Source: Bryobacteraceae bacterium
GTDB taxonomy: Bacteria > Acidobacteriota > Terriglobia > Bryobacterales > Bryobacteraceae
Reading direction: 5' to 3'
DNA length: 64,000 nucleotides
NCBI GenBank assembly: GCA_030041495.1
Contig: JASHNT010000017.1
Location: forward strand, 22,411 to 86,410
Below, in pieces: positions 42,042 to 51,457 of this stretch. The notes beneath the pieces were generated by a model, which saw only the letters and a list, made by a program, of their open reading frames with translations, did no database searches and had not been told where the DNA came from. Numbering within the stretch: position 1 is the first letter of the stretch; every line of letters begins with the position of its first letter. Both the position numbers and the translations under genes were made by a program.

Positions 42042-44705
42042 ATGAGCGTCAATTTAAAAAGCCTGATCGGGAAGTTGAATGACACCACGCGTGCCGCTCT
42101 TGAAGAAGCTGCGACGCTGTGCCTGGTGCGCACGCATTACGACGTCGAGATCGAACATTTTCTGCTGAAGTTATTGGACGCGAGCGGGAGCGACGCCGCG
42201 CGGATATTCCACCATTTCGGCGTAGACACCTCCCGCCTACAGAAGGAGCTGGAGCGCGGCTTGGATTCGCTCAAGAGCGGCAACGCGCGCACGCCGGCCT
42301 TCAGCCCGTCGCTACTCAACATGCTGACGGAAGCCTGGACGCTGGGCTCGCTCGATTTCGGGGGAACGCAAATTCGCAGCGGTTATGCGATTCTGGCGCT
42401 GCTGAGCAATGACGAGCTGGCGCGCATCGCACGAGACATCAGCCGCGAGCTGCAGAAGATCCAGCCGGAAGCGCTGAAGCGGGAATTGTTGGCGATTACC
42501 GAGGGCTCGGAAGAAGACACCGGTGGCGCCGATGCGGCGGAAGCCGAAGCCGGCGCGGCAACATCAGGAAAGCCGCCCGGCAAAACGCCGAATCTGGATC
42601 AATTCACCGTCAATCTGACCGCGAACGCGCGCGCCGGAAAGATCGATCCGGTTCTCGGACGAGATTTCGAAATCCGCCAGGTGATCGATATCCTGATGCG
42701 GCGCCGCCAAAACAACCCGATCCTGACCGGTGAAGCGGGCGTGGGCAAGACTGCCGTGGTGGAAGGGTTCGCGCTGCGCATCGCGCAAGGCGACGTACCG
42801 CCGCCGCTCAAGAACGTGGAAGTGCGCACCCTAGATCTGGCTCTGCTGCAGGCCGGAGCGGGCATCAAGGGCGAGTTCGAGAACCGGCTCAAAGGGTTGA
42901 TTGAAGAAGTGAAAGCCTCGCCGACGCCCATCATCCTGTTCATCGACGAAGCCCACACCATGATCGGCGCGGGCGGACAAGCGGGCCAAAACGACGCGGC
43001 CAACCTGCTCAAGCCGGCGCTCGCTCGCGGCGAGCTGCGCACCATCGCGGCGACTACTTGGAGCGAATACAAGAAATACTTCGAAAAGGATCCTGCACTG
43101 GCGAGACGCTTTCAGGTAGTGAAAGTCGAGGAGCCGGATGAAGCGACCTGCATGGTGATGATGCGCGGCATTGTCGGCGCGCTGGAAAAGCATCACAATG
43201 TGCGGATTCTGGATGAGGGCGTGGCGGCCTCGGTGCGCTTTTCGCATCGCTACCTGGCCGGGCGGCAGTTGCCGGATAAAAGCGTCAGCGTGCTGGACAC
43301 GGCCTGCGCGCGGCTGGCGCTGGGACAGAACTCGGTGCCCGCCGCGATCGAGGATGCGATTCGTGAAATCGACGATCTGGCAGTGCAAACCCGCGTGCTG
43401 GAGCGTGAGACCGCCGTCGGGGCGGATCATAAGGAACGGCTGGAGGCGATCGCCAAGCAGAAAGCCGACGTGGAGGAACGGCTCAAATCGCTGAATGAGC
43501 GCTTCAACAAGGAGCGCGACTTGGTGATGAAGATTCGTGACCTGCGCGGGAAACTCGAAGGCGAGCCGGCCAACGGCAACGCGGATTCGACGCGCAAGGA
43601 ACTCGAGGCCGCCAACGCGGAGCTCGAAACTTTGCAAGGCGAGACGCCGCTGATGCGGGTGTGCGTGGATGGGCACACGGTGGGCGAAGTGATTTCGGCG
43701 TGGACCGGAATCCCGGTCGGCAAGATGCTGAAGGATGAAATTCAGACAGTTCTGGCGCTCGAGGCGCATCTGAAGGCGCGCGTGATCGGGCAGGATCATG
43801 CTCTGGAGCAGATTGCGCAGCGCATTCGCACCTCACGCGCGAGCCTGGAGGATCCCAACAAACCTATCGGTGTGTTCTTGCTGGTTGGTCCCAGCGGCGT
43901 CGGCAAGACCGAGACGGCGCTCACCCTCGCCGAACTGATGTACGGCGGCGAGCGCAACATGATCACTATCAACATGAGCGAATTTCAGGAGGCGCACACG
44001 GTTTCCACGCTCAAGGGCTCACCTCCCGGCTACGTCGGCTATGGCGAGGGCGGAGTGCTCACCGAAGCCGTGCGGCGCAGGCCGTATTCGGTGGTTCTGC
44101 TGGATGAGGTCGAGAAGGCGCATCCGGACGTGCTGGAGCTGTTCTTCCAGGTTTTCGACAAGGGCATGATGGAAGACGGCGAAGGCCGGGAGATCGACTT
44201 CAAGAACACCATCATCATCCTGACTTCCAACGCCGCGACCGCGACCATGATGAAGCTGACGGCCGATGCGGAAACCGCGCCTAGCGCGGAAGGGCTGGTG
44301 AAGGCGATCAAGCCGGAGCTCGACAAGACGTTCAAGCCCGCGTTCCTGGGGCGCCTGGTGATCATCCCGTATTATCCGGTGCGCGATGAAGCGCTCAAGA
44401 AGATCATCCTGCTGAAGCTCGGAAAGATTCAGCGGCGCCTGATGGAGAATCATAAAGTGGCGCTGGAATTCGACGTGGCTTTAGTGGACGAGGTCGCGCG
44501 GCGATGCACGGAAGTGGAAAGCGGCGCGCGCAACGTCGACAACATTCTGACCAATACTCTGCTGCCGCAGATTTCACGGCGTTTGCTGACCGCCATGGCG
44601 GAAGGGGCGAAGCCCTCGGCGATTCGGGTGAGCGTCGGGCCCGATTCGGCCTTCGTTTACGAAGATGAGTGGAAGCCGCGCGCGACGGCAACCACGGTCG
44701 ATTAA
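42042..44705 (+). CDS. tssH: Type VI secretion AAA+ ATPase TssH/ClpV
   Basis: The 887-residue ClpV disassembles contracted TssBC sheaths for reuse. It has an N-terminal double Clp repeat (about 1-150), then a first AAA+ module with Walker A GEAGVGKT at 230-237 and Walker B ILFIDEAH near 298-305, and a coiled-coil middle domain (about 430-540). The second AAA+ module has Walker A GPSGVGKT at 616-623 and VVLLDEVEKAH. Compared with ClpB the linker before the first AAA+ is Ala/Glu-rich (EDTGGADAAEAEAGAA). Both ATP sites look intact. tssK follows after 5 bases. Confidence 0.95.
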   Translation: MSVNLKSLIGKLNDTTRAALEEAATLCLVRTHYDVEIEHFLLKLLDASGSDAARIFHHFGVDTSRLQKELERGLDSLKSGNARTPAFSPSLLNMLTEAWTLGSLDFGGTQIRSGYAILALLSNDELARIARDISRELQKIQPEALKRELLAITEGSEEDTGGADAAEAEAGAATSGKPPGKTPNLDQFTVNLTANARAGKIDPVLGRDFEIRQVIDILMRRRQNNPILTGEAGVGKTAVVEGFALRIAQGDVPPPLKNVEVRTLDLALLQAGAGIKGEFENRLKGLIEEVKASPTPIILFIDEAHTMIGAGGQAGQNDAANLLKPALARGELRTIAATTWSEYKKYFEKDPALARRFQVVKVEEPDEATCMVMMRGIVGALEKHHNVRILDEGVAASVRFSHRYLAGRQLPDKSVSVLDTACARLALGQNSVPAAIEDAIREIDDLAVQTRVLERETAVGADHKERLEAIAKQKADVEERLKSLNERFNKERDLVMKIRDLRGKLEGEPANGNADSTRKELEAANAELETLQGETPLMRVCVDGHTVGEVISAWTGIPVGKMLKDEIQTVLALEAHLKARVIGQDHALEQIAQRIRTSRASLEDPNKPIGVFLLVGPSGVGKTETALTLAELMYGGERNMITINMSEFQEAHTVSTLKGSPPGYVGYGEGGVLTEAVRRRPYSVVLLDEVEKAHPDVLELFFQVFDKGMMEDGEGREIDFKNTIIILTSNAATATMMKLTADAETAPSAEGLVKAIKPELDKTFKPAFLGRLVIIPYYPVRDEALKKIILLKLGKIQRRLMENHKVALEFDVALVDEVARRCTEVESGARNVDNILTNTLLPQISRRLLTAMAEGAKPSAIRVSVGPDSAFVYEDEWKPRATATTVD

Positions 44706-44710
44706 CAACG

Positions 44711-46063
44711 ATGAAAAGCCTCCAGCCGGTCATCTGGATGAAGGGGACGCTGCTGAGCCCGCAGTATCTGCAAACGCAGGACCGGTTCCTGGAAAGCGCA
44801 CTGCAGTTCCGGATCGAAGCCCTCGCGTTTTCCGGATGGGGCTTCCGCCGCCTGCAGTTGAATCATGAAGCATTGGCGGCGGGATATGTTTCCATCGCCG
44901 AGGCGAGCGGCATTTTTCCAGACGGTCTGTTGTTCGATATTCCCGGCGCGGATGCCGCGCCCGCACCTAAGGCCCTGGATGGATGCTTCGAGGCGGATCA
45001 GAAGACGCTCGACGTCTATCTCGCGATCCCGCACTTCCGCGACCGCGGCTTGAACGTGTCGCTGGAACAATCCAAGGCGGACACGCGGTATCTGACCGAG
45101 GTCGCCATGTTGCGCGACGAAAACTCCGGGCTGGCGGAGAAGCCGGTACAAATCGCGCGTAAGAATTTCCGGCTCTTAGTGGAGGGGGAAGCCCAGCAAC
45201 ACGCCTCCGTTCTTCGCATCGCACGCATTGAGCGCACGGCGGCTGGATTGTACAAGCTGGACCCGCGCTTCGTTCCGCCCTTGCTGGATCTGGCAGCCAG
45301 CGATTTTCTGGTTTCGATTTTGCGGCGTCTGGTGGAGATCCTCGGGGCCAAGAGCAGCCAGCTCGCGGGAACGCGCCGCCAGAAAAATTTGAGCCTGGCC
45401 GATTTCGGCGCGTCCGATATCGCCAATTTCTGGCTGCTGTACACCATCAATTCGCACTTTCCTTTGTTGCAGCATCTGTTCGAGAGCCGGCGCGGCCATC
45501 CCGAGGCTCTGTATGAGACGATGCTGTCCCTGGCCGGAAGCCTGACCACGTTCTCGTCGCAGATCCATCCGCGCGATCTGCCCAAGTACGAACACAACGA
45601 GCTCAGTTTCTGTTTCGAGGATCTGGACGAAAAAATCCGCCTGCTGCTGGAGACGGTGGTGCCCAGCAACTTTGTGTCGCTGCCGTTGAAGCTCTCGCAA
45701 CCGTCGATTTACGCCACGTCGCTTGCCGACGACAAGTATCTTCGCAACACGCGTATGTATCTGGCCGTGCGTGCGGCGACCAGCGCCGGCGAGATTATTT
45801 CGAAGGCTCCCTACTTGATTAAGGTGTGCTCGGCGAATCATATCGAGCATCTGGTGCGGCAGGCCCTCCCCGGGATTCCACTGACGCATGCTCCCAAGCC
45901 GCCCAGCGCGATTCCGGTGAAGCTGGACTATCAATACTTCAGCCTGAGCCAGACCGGAGGAGCGTGGGAAGCGGTGCAGCGCTCTCGCAACCTGGCCGCG
46001 TTCGTGCCGGGGGAACTGCCGAATCCCCAGCTCGAGCTGATTATTTTGTTGCCGGAGGCGTGA
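44711..46063 (+). CDS. tssK: Type VI secretion baseplate adaptor TssK
   Basis: The product is 450 residues from ATG 44711, chosen because the frame's earlier start lies inside tssH. VIWMKGTLLSPQYLQTQDRF at the N-terminus, the siphophage-adaptor-like first domain, FWLLYTINSHFPLLQHLFES in the middle and the C-terminal LVRQALPGIPLTHAPKPPSA identify TssK (VasE/ImpJ). TssK trimers link the baseplate to the TssL/TssM membrane complex. None of those partner genes is in the window. It is the last gene of the cluster; the next gene is on the other strand, 3 bases away. Confidence 0.94.
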   Translation: MKSLQPVIWMKGTLLSPQYLQTQDRFLESALQFRIEALAFSGWGFRRLQLNHEALAAGYVSIAEASGIFPDGLLFDIPGADAAPAPKALDGCFEADQKTLDVYLAIPHFRDRGLNVSLEQSKADTRYLTEVAMLRDENSGLAEKPVQIARKNFRLLVEGEAQQHASVLRIARIERTAAGLYKLDPRFVPPLLDLAASDFLVSILRRLVEILGAKSSQLAGTRRQKNLSLADFGASDIANFWLLYTINSHFPLLQHLFESRRGHPEALYETMLSLAGSLTTFSSQIHPRDLPKYEHNELSFCFEDLDEKIRLLLETVVPSNFVSLPLKLSQPSIYATSLADDKYLRNTRMYLAVRAATSAGEIISKAPYLIKVCSANHIEHLVRQALPGIPLTHAPKPPSAIPVKLDYQYFSLSQTGGAWEAVQRSRNLAAFVPGELPNPQLELIILLPEA

Positions 46064-46066
46064 GCC

Positions 46067-46594
46067 TCACGCGACGAACTGTGTGGTCGCGGCGATTGCG
46101 GCTCCGGCTGCCGAGGCCAGGATCGAGAGGTACCAGATCAGGGGCTTCTTGGAAAGAATTGCGAGCGACGCGAACACGATAGCGACTTCGAGAAACACCT
46201 CGCTGATCTCCAGGCGCAGAGCCTGATCGCCCTTGTGGTCCCGCTCCTTCTCGAACTCAGTGGCCTTTTCCTGAATGTCGTCGTGGTCCTTCTTGTATTT
46301 TTCCGAGTTGCCGGCGTAGCGCTCAGAGACCGCGTCAGCTTCGGGTGTCTTCAGCGCCTTCATCATGTCGCGTGCGATCTCTGAATCGTAGCGGCGGATG
46401 TCCTTGGCCTGTGAGTAAGCCCACTGGTCCGAGGCTTTTTGCTGCTCCAGTAGCTCCTCGGTGGAAAGAATGTGGCCCAGCACGCTGACGATCGCCAGCG
46501 CGGCGGCGACGATCGCCATGGTCACGGCGACTTTCTTATCGAAAGGCTCCTTGGCGTGTTCGGCGTTTTCGTGCAGTTCCTCGTCGACAGACAT
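46067..46594 (-). CDS. DUF4337-type membrane protein
   Basis: The product is 175 residues. A transmembrane helix at about 25-45 (VAVTMAIVAAALAIVSVLGH) is followed by a long charged coiled coil (about 50-120, STEELLEQQKASDQWAYSQA to KATEFEKERDHKGDQAL) and two further helices at the C-terminus (VFLEVAIVFASLAIL, LIWYLSILASAAGAAIAA). This layout matches the DUF4337 family of bacterial membrane proteins with no known role. It ends directly against the tssK stop and follows the solute-binding-protein gene on the same strand by 15 bases. Confidence 0.8.
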   Translation of the reverse strand: MSVDEELHENAEHAKEPFDKKVAVTMAIVAAALAIVSVLGHILSTEELLEQQKASDQWAYSQAKDIRRYDSEIARDMMKALKTPEADAVSERYAGNSEKYKKDHDDIQEKATEFEKERDHKGDQALRLEISEVFLEVAIVFASLAILSKKPLIWYLSILASAAGAAIAATTQFVA

Positions 46595-46609
46595 GTTCTC
46601 AACAGTATC

Positions 46610-47641
46610 TCATCGAAACGCCAGTTTGGCCTTGACCTGCTCCTCGGCTTTGACGCCGGGACCGAAGAGCTGCTCGAAGAAGCCTTCTTTGATCAGGCGG
46701 TCGACCAGGGTGTTGTCGATGACCTTACGGAAATCGAAGGCGCGCAATTGCGCGCCGAGCCGTTCATCCACCGGATGGGCGATCATGTAGGCGACCGCCG
46801 GGGCCGGGACATAGGGCACTCGCTCATAAGTGTTGGCTTTGGTGTACAAATCCCAGACCCGAGCCACATCGGCCGGATCGTCGGTGGGATTGTATTTGAG
46901 GTACGTCTTCACGGCGAAGGCTTTGTCGTCGTACAGGCGCTTGATGGCTTCGGCGTGCGCTTTGAGGAGTAACTCGGGCAGCTTGGGGTTGGCGGCGAGG
47001 GTGCTCTTCTTGAAAACGTAGACGGTGGGTGCGTAAATGTCGTCGTAGTCGCTGGTGTTGGCCAGGCTCTTGAAGCCCTGCTCTTCGAATTTGAACCAGA
47101 CCGGAGCGGTAAGCATGGTGGCGTCCACCCGGCTGCTCTTGAGCGCCGCGGCGCGACCGTTGACGTCGGTGCCGATCGGGACCCACTCGACGTCCTTGGG
47201 CGTCAGCCCGGCGCGGGCAAGCAACGCGACTGAGTAATTATAGGGAGCGTCGCCAATCTGGCTCACGCCGATTTTCTTGCCCTTCAAATCGCGCACACTC
47301 GAAAATGTTTTGGGCGCCATCAGCGCGAAAGAGCTCTTCTTGTACTGGCTTCCGACGATGATGAGCGATCCGTCGCGCGAGGCCGCCGGCATGGCCTGCT
47401 CCAGGGGATAGTTGGTCATCACCGCCTCGCCGCTCACCACCATCGCGATCCCCGCCGGATGCACGGCGAAGGCCAGGTTGACATCGAGCCCATATTTTTC
47501 GTAGTAACCGCCTTCCTTGGCGATATACAGAGGCCAAGTGGTGCCGGTGCGGGCGGCGTAGTTCACTGTGATTTTCTCAAGCGGAATTTGGGCTGAGACG
47601 GTAGGGGCGAGGATGAGTGCGAGCAGAGCTGCGCGGCGCAT
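46610..47641 (-). CDS. ABC-type periplasmic substrate-binding protein (NMT1/SsuA-like)
   Basis: The 343-residue product has a signal peptide (AALLALILAPTVSAQ). Its N-terminal lobe fits the NMT1/THI5/SsuA group: TGTTWPLYIAKEGGYYEKYG, AVMTNYPLEQAMPAASRDGS, LIIVGSQYKK and KGKKIGVSQIGDAPYNYSVA. Such proteins bind aliphatic sulfonates, nitrate-like ions or pyrimidine precursors. No permease or ATPase gene is next to it, so the substrate and the cognate transporter remain open. It is divergent from the dioxygenase gene. Confidence 0.82.
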   Translation of the reverse strand: MRRAALLALILAPTVSAQIPLEKITVNYAARTGTTWPLYIAKEGGYYEKYGLDVNLAFAVHPAGIAMVVSGEAVMTNYPLEQAMPAASRDGSLIIVGSQYKKSSFALMAPKTFSSVRDLKGKKIGVSQIGDAPYNYSVALLARAGLTPKDVEWVPIGTDVNGRAAALKSSRVDATMLTAPVWFKFEEQGFKSLANTSDYDDIYAPTVYVFKKSTLAANPKLPELLLKAHAEAIKRLYDDKAFAVKTYLKYNPTDDPADVARVWDLYTKANTYERVPYVPAPAVAYMIAHPVDERLGAQLRAFDFRKVIDNTLVDRLIKEGFFEQLFGPGVKAEEQVKAKLAFR

Positions 47642-47684
47642 GCTTGCACAATATCACGTGCTACAGTTAGATTCGAAATCCCAA

Positions 47685-48695
47685 ATGGCTCGCATCGTCT
47701 TAGGATTGGGCTCCTCGCACGGGCCCATGCTTTCGATCGCTCCGGAATACTGGCCTGACCGGGTTCTGGCGGACCGCGCCAATCCCCGGCACTTCTACAA
47801 CGGCAAAATTTACACCTTCGATCAAATGACGGAGCTGCGGCACGGAGAAAATCTGGGCCAGCAAGCCTCGCCCGAAGTCCGCCGGGAGCGCCACGCCCGC
47901 TGCCAGCAGGCCATCGCCAAGCTGGGCGACGTATATCTCAAAAACCCTCCGGGCATCGCGGTGATCGTGGGCAACGATCAGATGGAAGTGTTCACCAAGG
48001 AACACATTCCCGCGCTGGCGATTTTCTGGGGCGATTACGTGGAAGGGATTCCGCGCACGCAGGAGTTTCTAGACAAGCTGCCGCCGGGCATTGCGCGCGC
48101 GGAGCTGGATCGCACGCCCGCGGTGTGCACGCAGTATCCGTGCGTGCCGGAGCTCGGGCGGCATCTGATCCACACGGCGACGGCCGAAGGGTTCGACCTG
48201 GCGCAGTTGACCCGGTTGCCCGAAGGCGAGATTGGCTCGCATGCCGTGCCACATGCCTTCGGGTTCATCTACCGCCGCGTGCTGCGCGACCGGGTGCCTC
48301 CGCAGACTCCAATTCTGGTTAACACCTTTTATCCGCCGAATCAGCCCACGGCTTCCCGCTGCTACCAGTTCGGGAAAATGCTGGCTCGCGCGGTGGCCGC
48401 GTGGCCAATGGATGAGACCGTAATGTTCATCGCGTCCGGTGGCCTGAGCCATTTCGTCGTGAATGAGGAGTTCGATCACAAGGTGCTGGACGCGATGCTT
48501 GCGGGGGACGGCGCGGGGCTCACCAGCCTTCCGGAGAACATGTTCGAATCCGGAACTTCGGAGATCAAGAACTGGATTGTCGTTGCCGGGGCGATGGCCG
48601 GGGCCGGGCTGAAGATGACGCTGGTCGATTACGTGCCCTGCTACCGGTCGGAAGCCGGAACCGGGAGCGGCATGGGCTTCGCCTACTGGAGCTAA
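47685..48695 (+). CDS. LigB-superfamily extradiol dioxygenase-like protein
   Basis: The product is 336 residues from ATG 47685; the frame is open further upstream but that part is antisense to the solute-binding-protein gene. The N-terminal RIVLGLGSSHGPMLSIAPEY carries the first metal His expected in class III extradiol dioxygenases. GIAVIVGNDQMEVFTKEHIP, SHAVPHAFGFIYRRVLRD and VMFIASGGLSHFVVNEEFD follow, consistent with protocatechuate-4,5-dioxygenase beta-like or gallate-type enzymes. The substrate is unknown, and no alpha-subunit (LigA-like) gene is adjacent. It could also be a related hydrolytic LigB protein. Confidence 0.8.
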   Translation: MARIVLGLGSSHGPMLSIAPEYWPDRVLADRANPRHFYNGKIYTFDQMTELRHGENLGQQASPEVRRERHARCQQAIAKLGDVYLKNPPGIAVIVGNDQMEVFTKEHIPALAIFWGDYVEGIPRTQEFLDKLPPGIARAELDRTPAVCTQYPCVPELGRHLIHTATAEGFDLAQLTRLPEGEIGSHAVPHAFGFIYRRVLRDRVPPQTPILVNTFYPPNQPTASRCYQFGKMLARAVAAWPMDETVMFIASGGLSHFVVNEEFDHKVLDAMLAGDGAGLTSLPENMFESGTSEIKNWIVVAGAMAGAGLKMTLVDYVPCYRSEAGTGSGMGFAYWS

Positions 48696-48754
48696 CCCGT
48701 TTCTCCCGATCCCAGATCGGCCTATAGTTTTCCTCTGGATTACCGATTTGATGA

Positions 48755-50009
48755 GTGCAATTAACGGAAAAAACGCCGACAGTTGCCGCTCCCCTGTCAC
48801 GGGATCTCAGCGCACTGCCGCGGAAGAGCTGCGCGCTCCTCACCGTGCTTCTGTTGATGATTCTGCTCCTTTGGGTCTGGCCGTTCGGTAGATATGAGAT
48901 TCTCGCTTCGTCTTTTGCGGGAGGGGTTTTCATCTATGCCGGAACCCGTCCGCGGAGGCACCGTTTTGCCGCGATTCTCACCATTGGCGGTGTGTGCGCC
49001 GCCCTATATTGCCTGCGGGGAGGGGCTCGCGAATGGCGCGTTCGCGACGGCGATGGCGGTTGCCGGTTTCCTTGGCATGGGGGGCGTTTTTCTTCTCGCG
49101 CTTGAGCTCATCTGGGAGAAAAGGGAAGGTTCCGGCGCGGCTTTGCGCGATGCCTGCCTCCTGCCCGCGTTTGTGATGGTCTCCATGGTGAGCATGCAGC
49201 TCGCCAATGAAAACGCTCATCCCAATTACGACTATTTCCTGGACGCCTTCGATGCAACCCTGGGAGGGTCGTTCGTGCCTCGCGTGGTCTCCCTTTTCCG
49301 CGCCGCGCCCCCATTGCAGAACACGCGCTGGGTGCTCTACCATGTGCTGCTAATCCTGCCGCCGCTATTCCATGGCTGGGCATGTTATAAGCGGCGCGCA
49401 CGTGTCATCAATCTGGTTCGCGCGTTTGCGATCGGGGGCATGTGCGCATTCGTTCTGTACCAAATCTGCCCGGCGCAGGGGCCCAGGTATGTGTTCGGCT
49501 CCGATTTTGCGGCCCGAATGATAGGTGCCGGATCCGCTCCTCTGCGGGTTTTATCCAGCGCCGGTTGGAGCAACGCGATGCCGTCCATGCACATGACCTG
49601 GGCGTTGCTACTGTGGTGGTACGCGCGGGAGATCGGAAAGCTTGCCGGAAGGACGGCAGGATTATTCGGGGTTCTGACCGCGCTGGCGACTCTCGGGCTT
49701 GGCGAGCACTACTTCATCGACCTAGTGGTCGCGGCGCCGATGCTGATGGCGGTCGCGGGACTGTGCGGTGCCCGGCATGGATGGACCGCGACCGGTTTTG
49801 CGATGGTTATCGCCTGGGCTGCCGCTCTGCGGACCGGTATCCTGGTCCACGCTCCCGCGGGGCTGAATTGGGGCTTTGTCGTGGCAACGGTCCTGGCGAC
49901 TGCCGTGGTCATGAGGCAGCGTCCACCCCTTCGCGCATGCGATGCGCAGCCATTCGGGAGCATCGCCGAAGTCCAATACGCCGCACAACTGGAACGCGCT
50001 GGGGAATGA
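48755..50009 (+). pseudogene. PAP2/inositol-phosphotransferase-like membrane protein, split by a frameshift
   Basis: Frame 1 from GTG 48755 encodes two hydrophobic helices (SCALLTVLLLMILLLWVW, ILASSFAGGVFIYAG, then AAILTIGGVCAALYCLRGG). The other frame continues with ANGAFATAMAVAGFLGMGGV and runs to 50009 with further helices. The PAP2-type motifs are SNAMPSMHMTWALLLWWYA and LGEHYFIDLVVAAP. The switch falls near 49010-49030 in GCGGGGAGGGGC, where one base too many would explain it. Either the gene is broken, or the sequence has an error, or a shortened protein starts at an internal ATG (48894). The catalytic-type His residues are intact in the long part. Confidence 0.6.
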
Positions 50010-50164
50010 TCTCATCGGCCGCCTCCCCGTCCGCCGCCTTCCCATCTGACATGTCGCCTGTCACCGGATGGGAGACCGACACAGGCGGGGGTGGCAGGGC
50101 TTCGCCTACCCCTGCCAATCCGTAATCATTTCGCCAAGATGCTGTGTTATATTGACGTTCCAAT

Positions 50165-50605
50165 ATGGATCGGACAGTCGATGTAATCGTGGGTGTCGTC
50201 GCCGTGGGGCTGACCGCCTTCAAAGATGAAGTGGTGTTGTGGTTCAAGACCCGGCTGGGGGCGCACAAGGATTTGGCGGGAGAGTGGGACTGCATTTGGA
50301 AGAAGCAGTTACTGGACGATCAGAACCGCGCCGCGGCCGACGTGCCTGACGTCGTGAGAATCGACAAAGTGGCGGGCGCTTTATTCAAGGGCCGCGGGCC
50401 GAATTACCTGGTAAGCGGAAGGGCCGCGCATCGGATGGTGACCGTCTCCTGGTACGACGCCAAGAACAACGACTTGGGGGGTGTAGCCGTACTCAAACAG
50501 GACGACAAGGAGCCTAAAATGCGCGGGCATTGGTGCCAGTACTCCGGCAACGGCGAATTTCACGGCGGCGAGGTCACCTGGATCAAGAAGGCGGAAATGG
50601 GCTGA
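50165..50605 (+). CDS. Small membrane-anchored beta-rich protein, unknown
   Basis: The product is 146 residues. A short hydrophobic N-terminal helix (VDVIVGVVAVGLTAF, residues 5-19) is followed by a region that looks beta-rich and compact: DLAGEWDCIWKKQLLD, IDKVAGALFKGRGPNYLVSG, RMVTVSWYDAKNNDLGG, VAVLKQDD and GEVTWIKK. The pattern of alternating strands with conserved-looking Gly-x-Trp resembles small beta-barrels of the lipocalin kind, also seen in membrane-tethered effectors. No family was recognised and no partner gene is near. The start ATG lacks a strong Shine-Dalgarno. Confidence 0.5.
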   Translation: MDRTVDVIVGVVAVGLTAFKDEVVLWFKTRLGAHKDLAGEWDCIWKKQLLDDQNRAAADVPDVVRIDKVAGALFKGRGPNYLVSGRAAHRMVTVSWYDAKNNDLGGVAVLKQDDKEPKMRGHWCQYSGNGEFHGGEVTWIKKAEMG

Positions 50606-50646
50606 GGCTGCCACCCCCGAGTCTCCGGCAAGGCGCACGTGCCGAT

Positions 50647-50675
50647 CCCGGTTTGAAGCCAGACTTCAAGCCGGG
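50647..50675. terminator. Strong hairpin downstream of the 50165-50605 gene
   Basis: CCCGGTTTGAAG and CTTCAAGCCGGG form a 12-bp stem with one wobble pair and a CCAGA loop, 41 bases after the stop codon. No T-run follows, so termination is only suggested. Confidence 0.4.
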
Positions 50676-50845
50676 GGCTTCTGTGCGGAAACTCCCCTAC
50701 CGCCAGGGGCTGATCGGTTGGGGCTATTTCCCCTAAGACACGGAAATCATAGGGCTTTCCGGACTCCTCCGGGCCCTGGATGCGATTCACGCCGCGGCGC
50801 CGGACTGCAACCCGTGACCTTTCGGCGGTAACATCGTCAGAAGTA

Positions 50846-51457
50846 ATGTTGCAACGGAGCGCCGTGGCCCTCAATTCGGGCTTACAAGCTGACGAGGCGG
50901 CGTTGATCCGGGCTGCGCAGGAGGGCGATCAGGACGCCTTTGCGCAGCTCGTCTACGCATATGACCAGAGTGTGCTCAAACTGGCCATGAATCTGTTGCG
51001 CTCGCCGGAAGATGCTCGCGACGTGTACCAGGAGGCGTTTTTGAGGGTGTATCGCAACCTGAACAACTTCCGTTTCGATTGCAGCTTCCACACCTGGCTG
51101 TACCGAATCGTGACCAACCTGTGTCTGGATCAAATGAGGAAACGTAAAGTTCGCCGGGAGGAGCCGTCGGTGCTCACGGCGGCCGATGGTCCGCTGGACC
51201 GGATGGATTCCGTGCAGGAGGAGCGCGTCGATGGTGACCCGCAAAGACATCTGTTCAGCGGGCAATTGCGAGTGCGCATCAAAAGTGTGCTGGAAGGCAT
51301 GACGGCGCGGGAGCGCGCGGTGTTCGAGCTGCGGCATTATCAGGGCCTGCGCTTGCGGCGCATCGGAGAAATTTTGGGAACCACAGAAGAAGCGGCCAAG
51401 AACTGCCTGTTCCGGGCGACGCAGAAGATGCGGGCCGCGTTGGGGGATTTTGTATGA
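50846..51457 (+). CDS. ECF-type RNA polymerase sigma factor
   Basis: The product is 203 residues from ATG 50846; the frame opens 22 codons earlier (50780) without family-like sequence. Region 2 reads DEAALIRAAQEGDQDAFAQL, then DVYQEAFLRVYRNLNNFRFD and FHTWLYRIVTNLCLDQMRKR. Region 4 reads LEGMTARERAVFELRHYQGL, RLRRIGEILGTTEEAAKNCL and FRATQKMRAAL. This is a complete two-domain ECF sigma factor of the RpoE kind. It overlaps the anti-sigma gene by 4 bases (ATGA). It most likely controls its own operon, which ends with two envelope proteins. Confidence 0.92.
   Translation: MLQRSAVALNSGLQADEAALIRAAQEGDQDAFAQLVYAYDQSVLKLAMNLLRSPEDARDVYQEAFLRVYRNLNNFRFDCSFHTWLYRIVTNLCLDQMRKRKVRREEPSVLTAADGPLDRMDSVQEERVDGDPQRHLFSGQLRVRIKSVLEGMTARERAVFELRHYQGLRLRRIGEILGTTEEAAKNCLFRATQKMRAALGDFV

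Noticed and set aside
42831..43799. Long minus-strand frame opposite tssH
   Set aside because: It is a shadow of the ClpV coding region; no motif or start context supports it.
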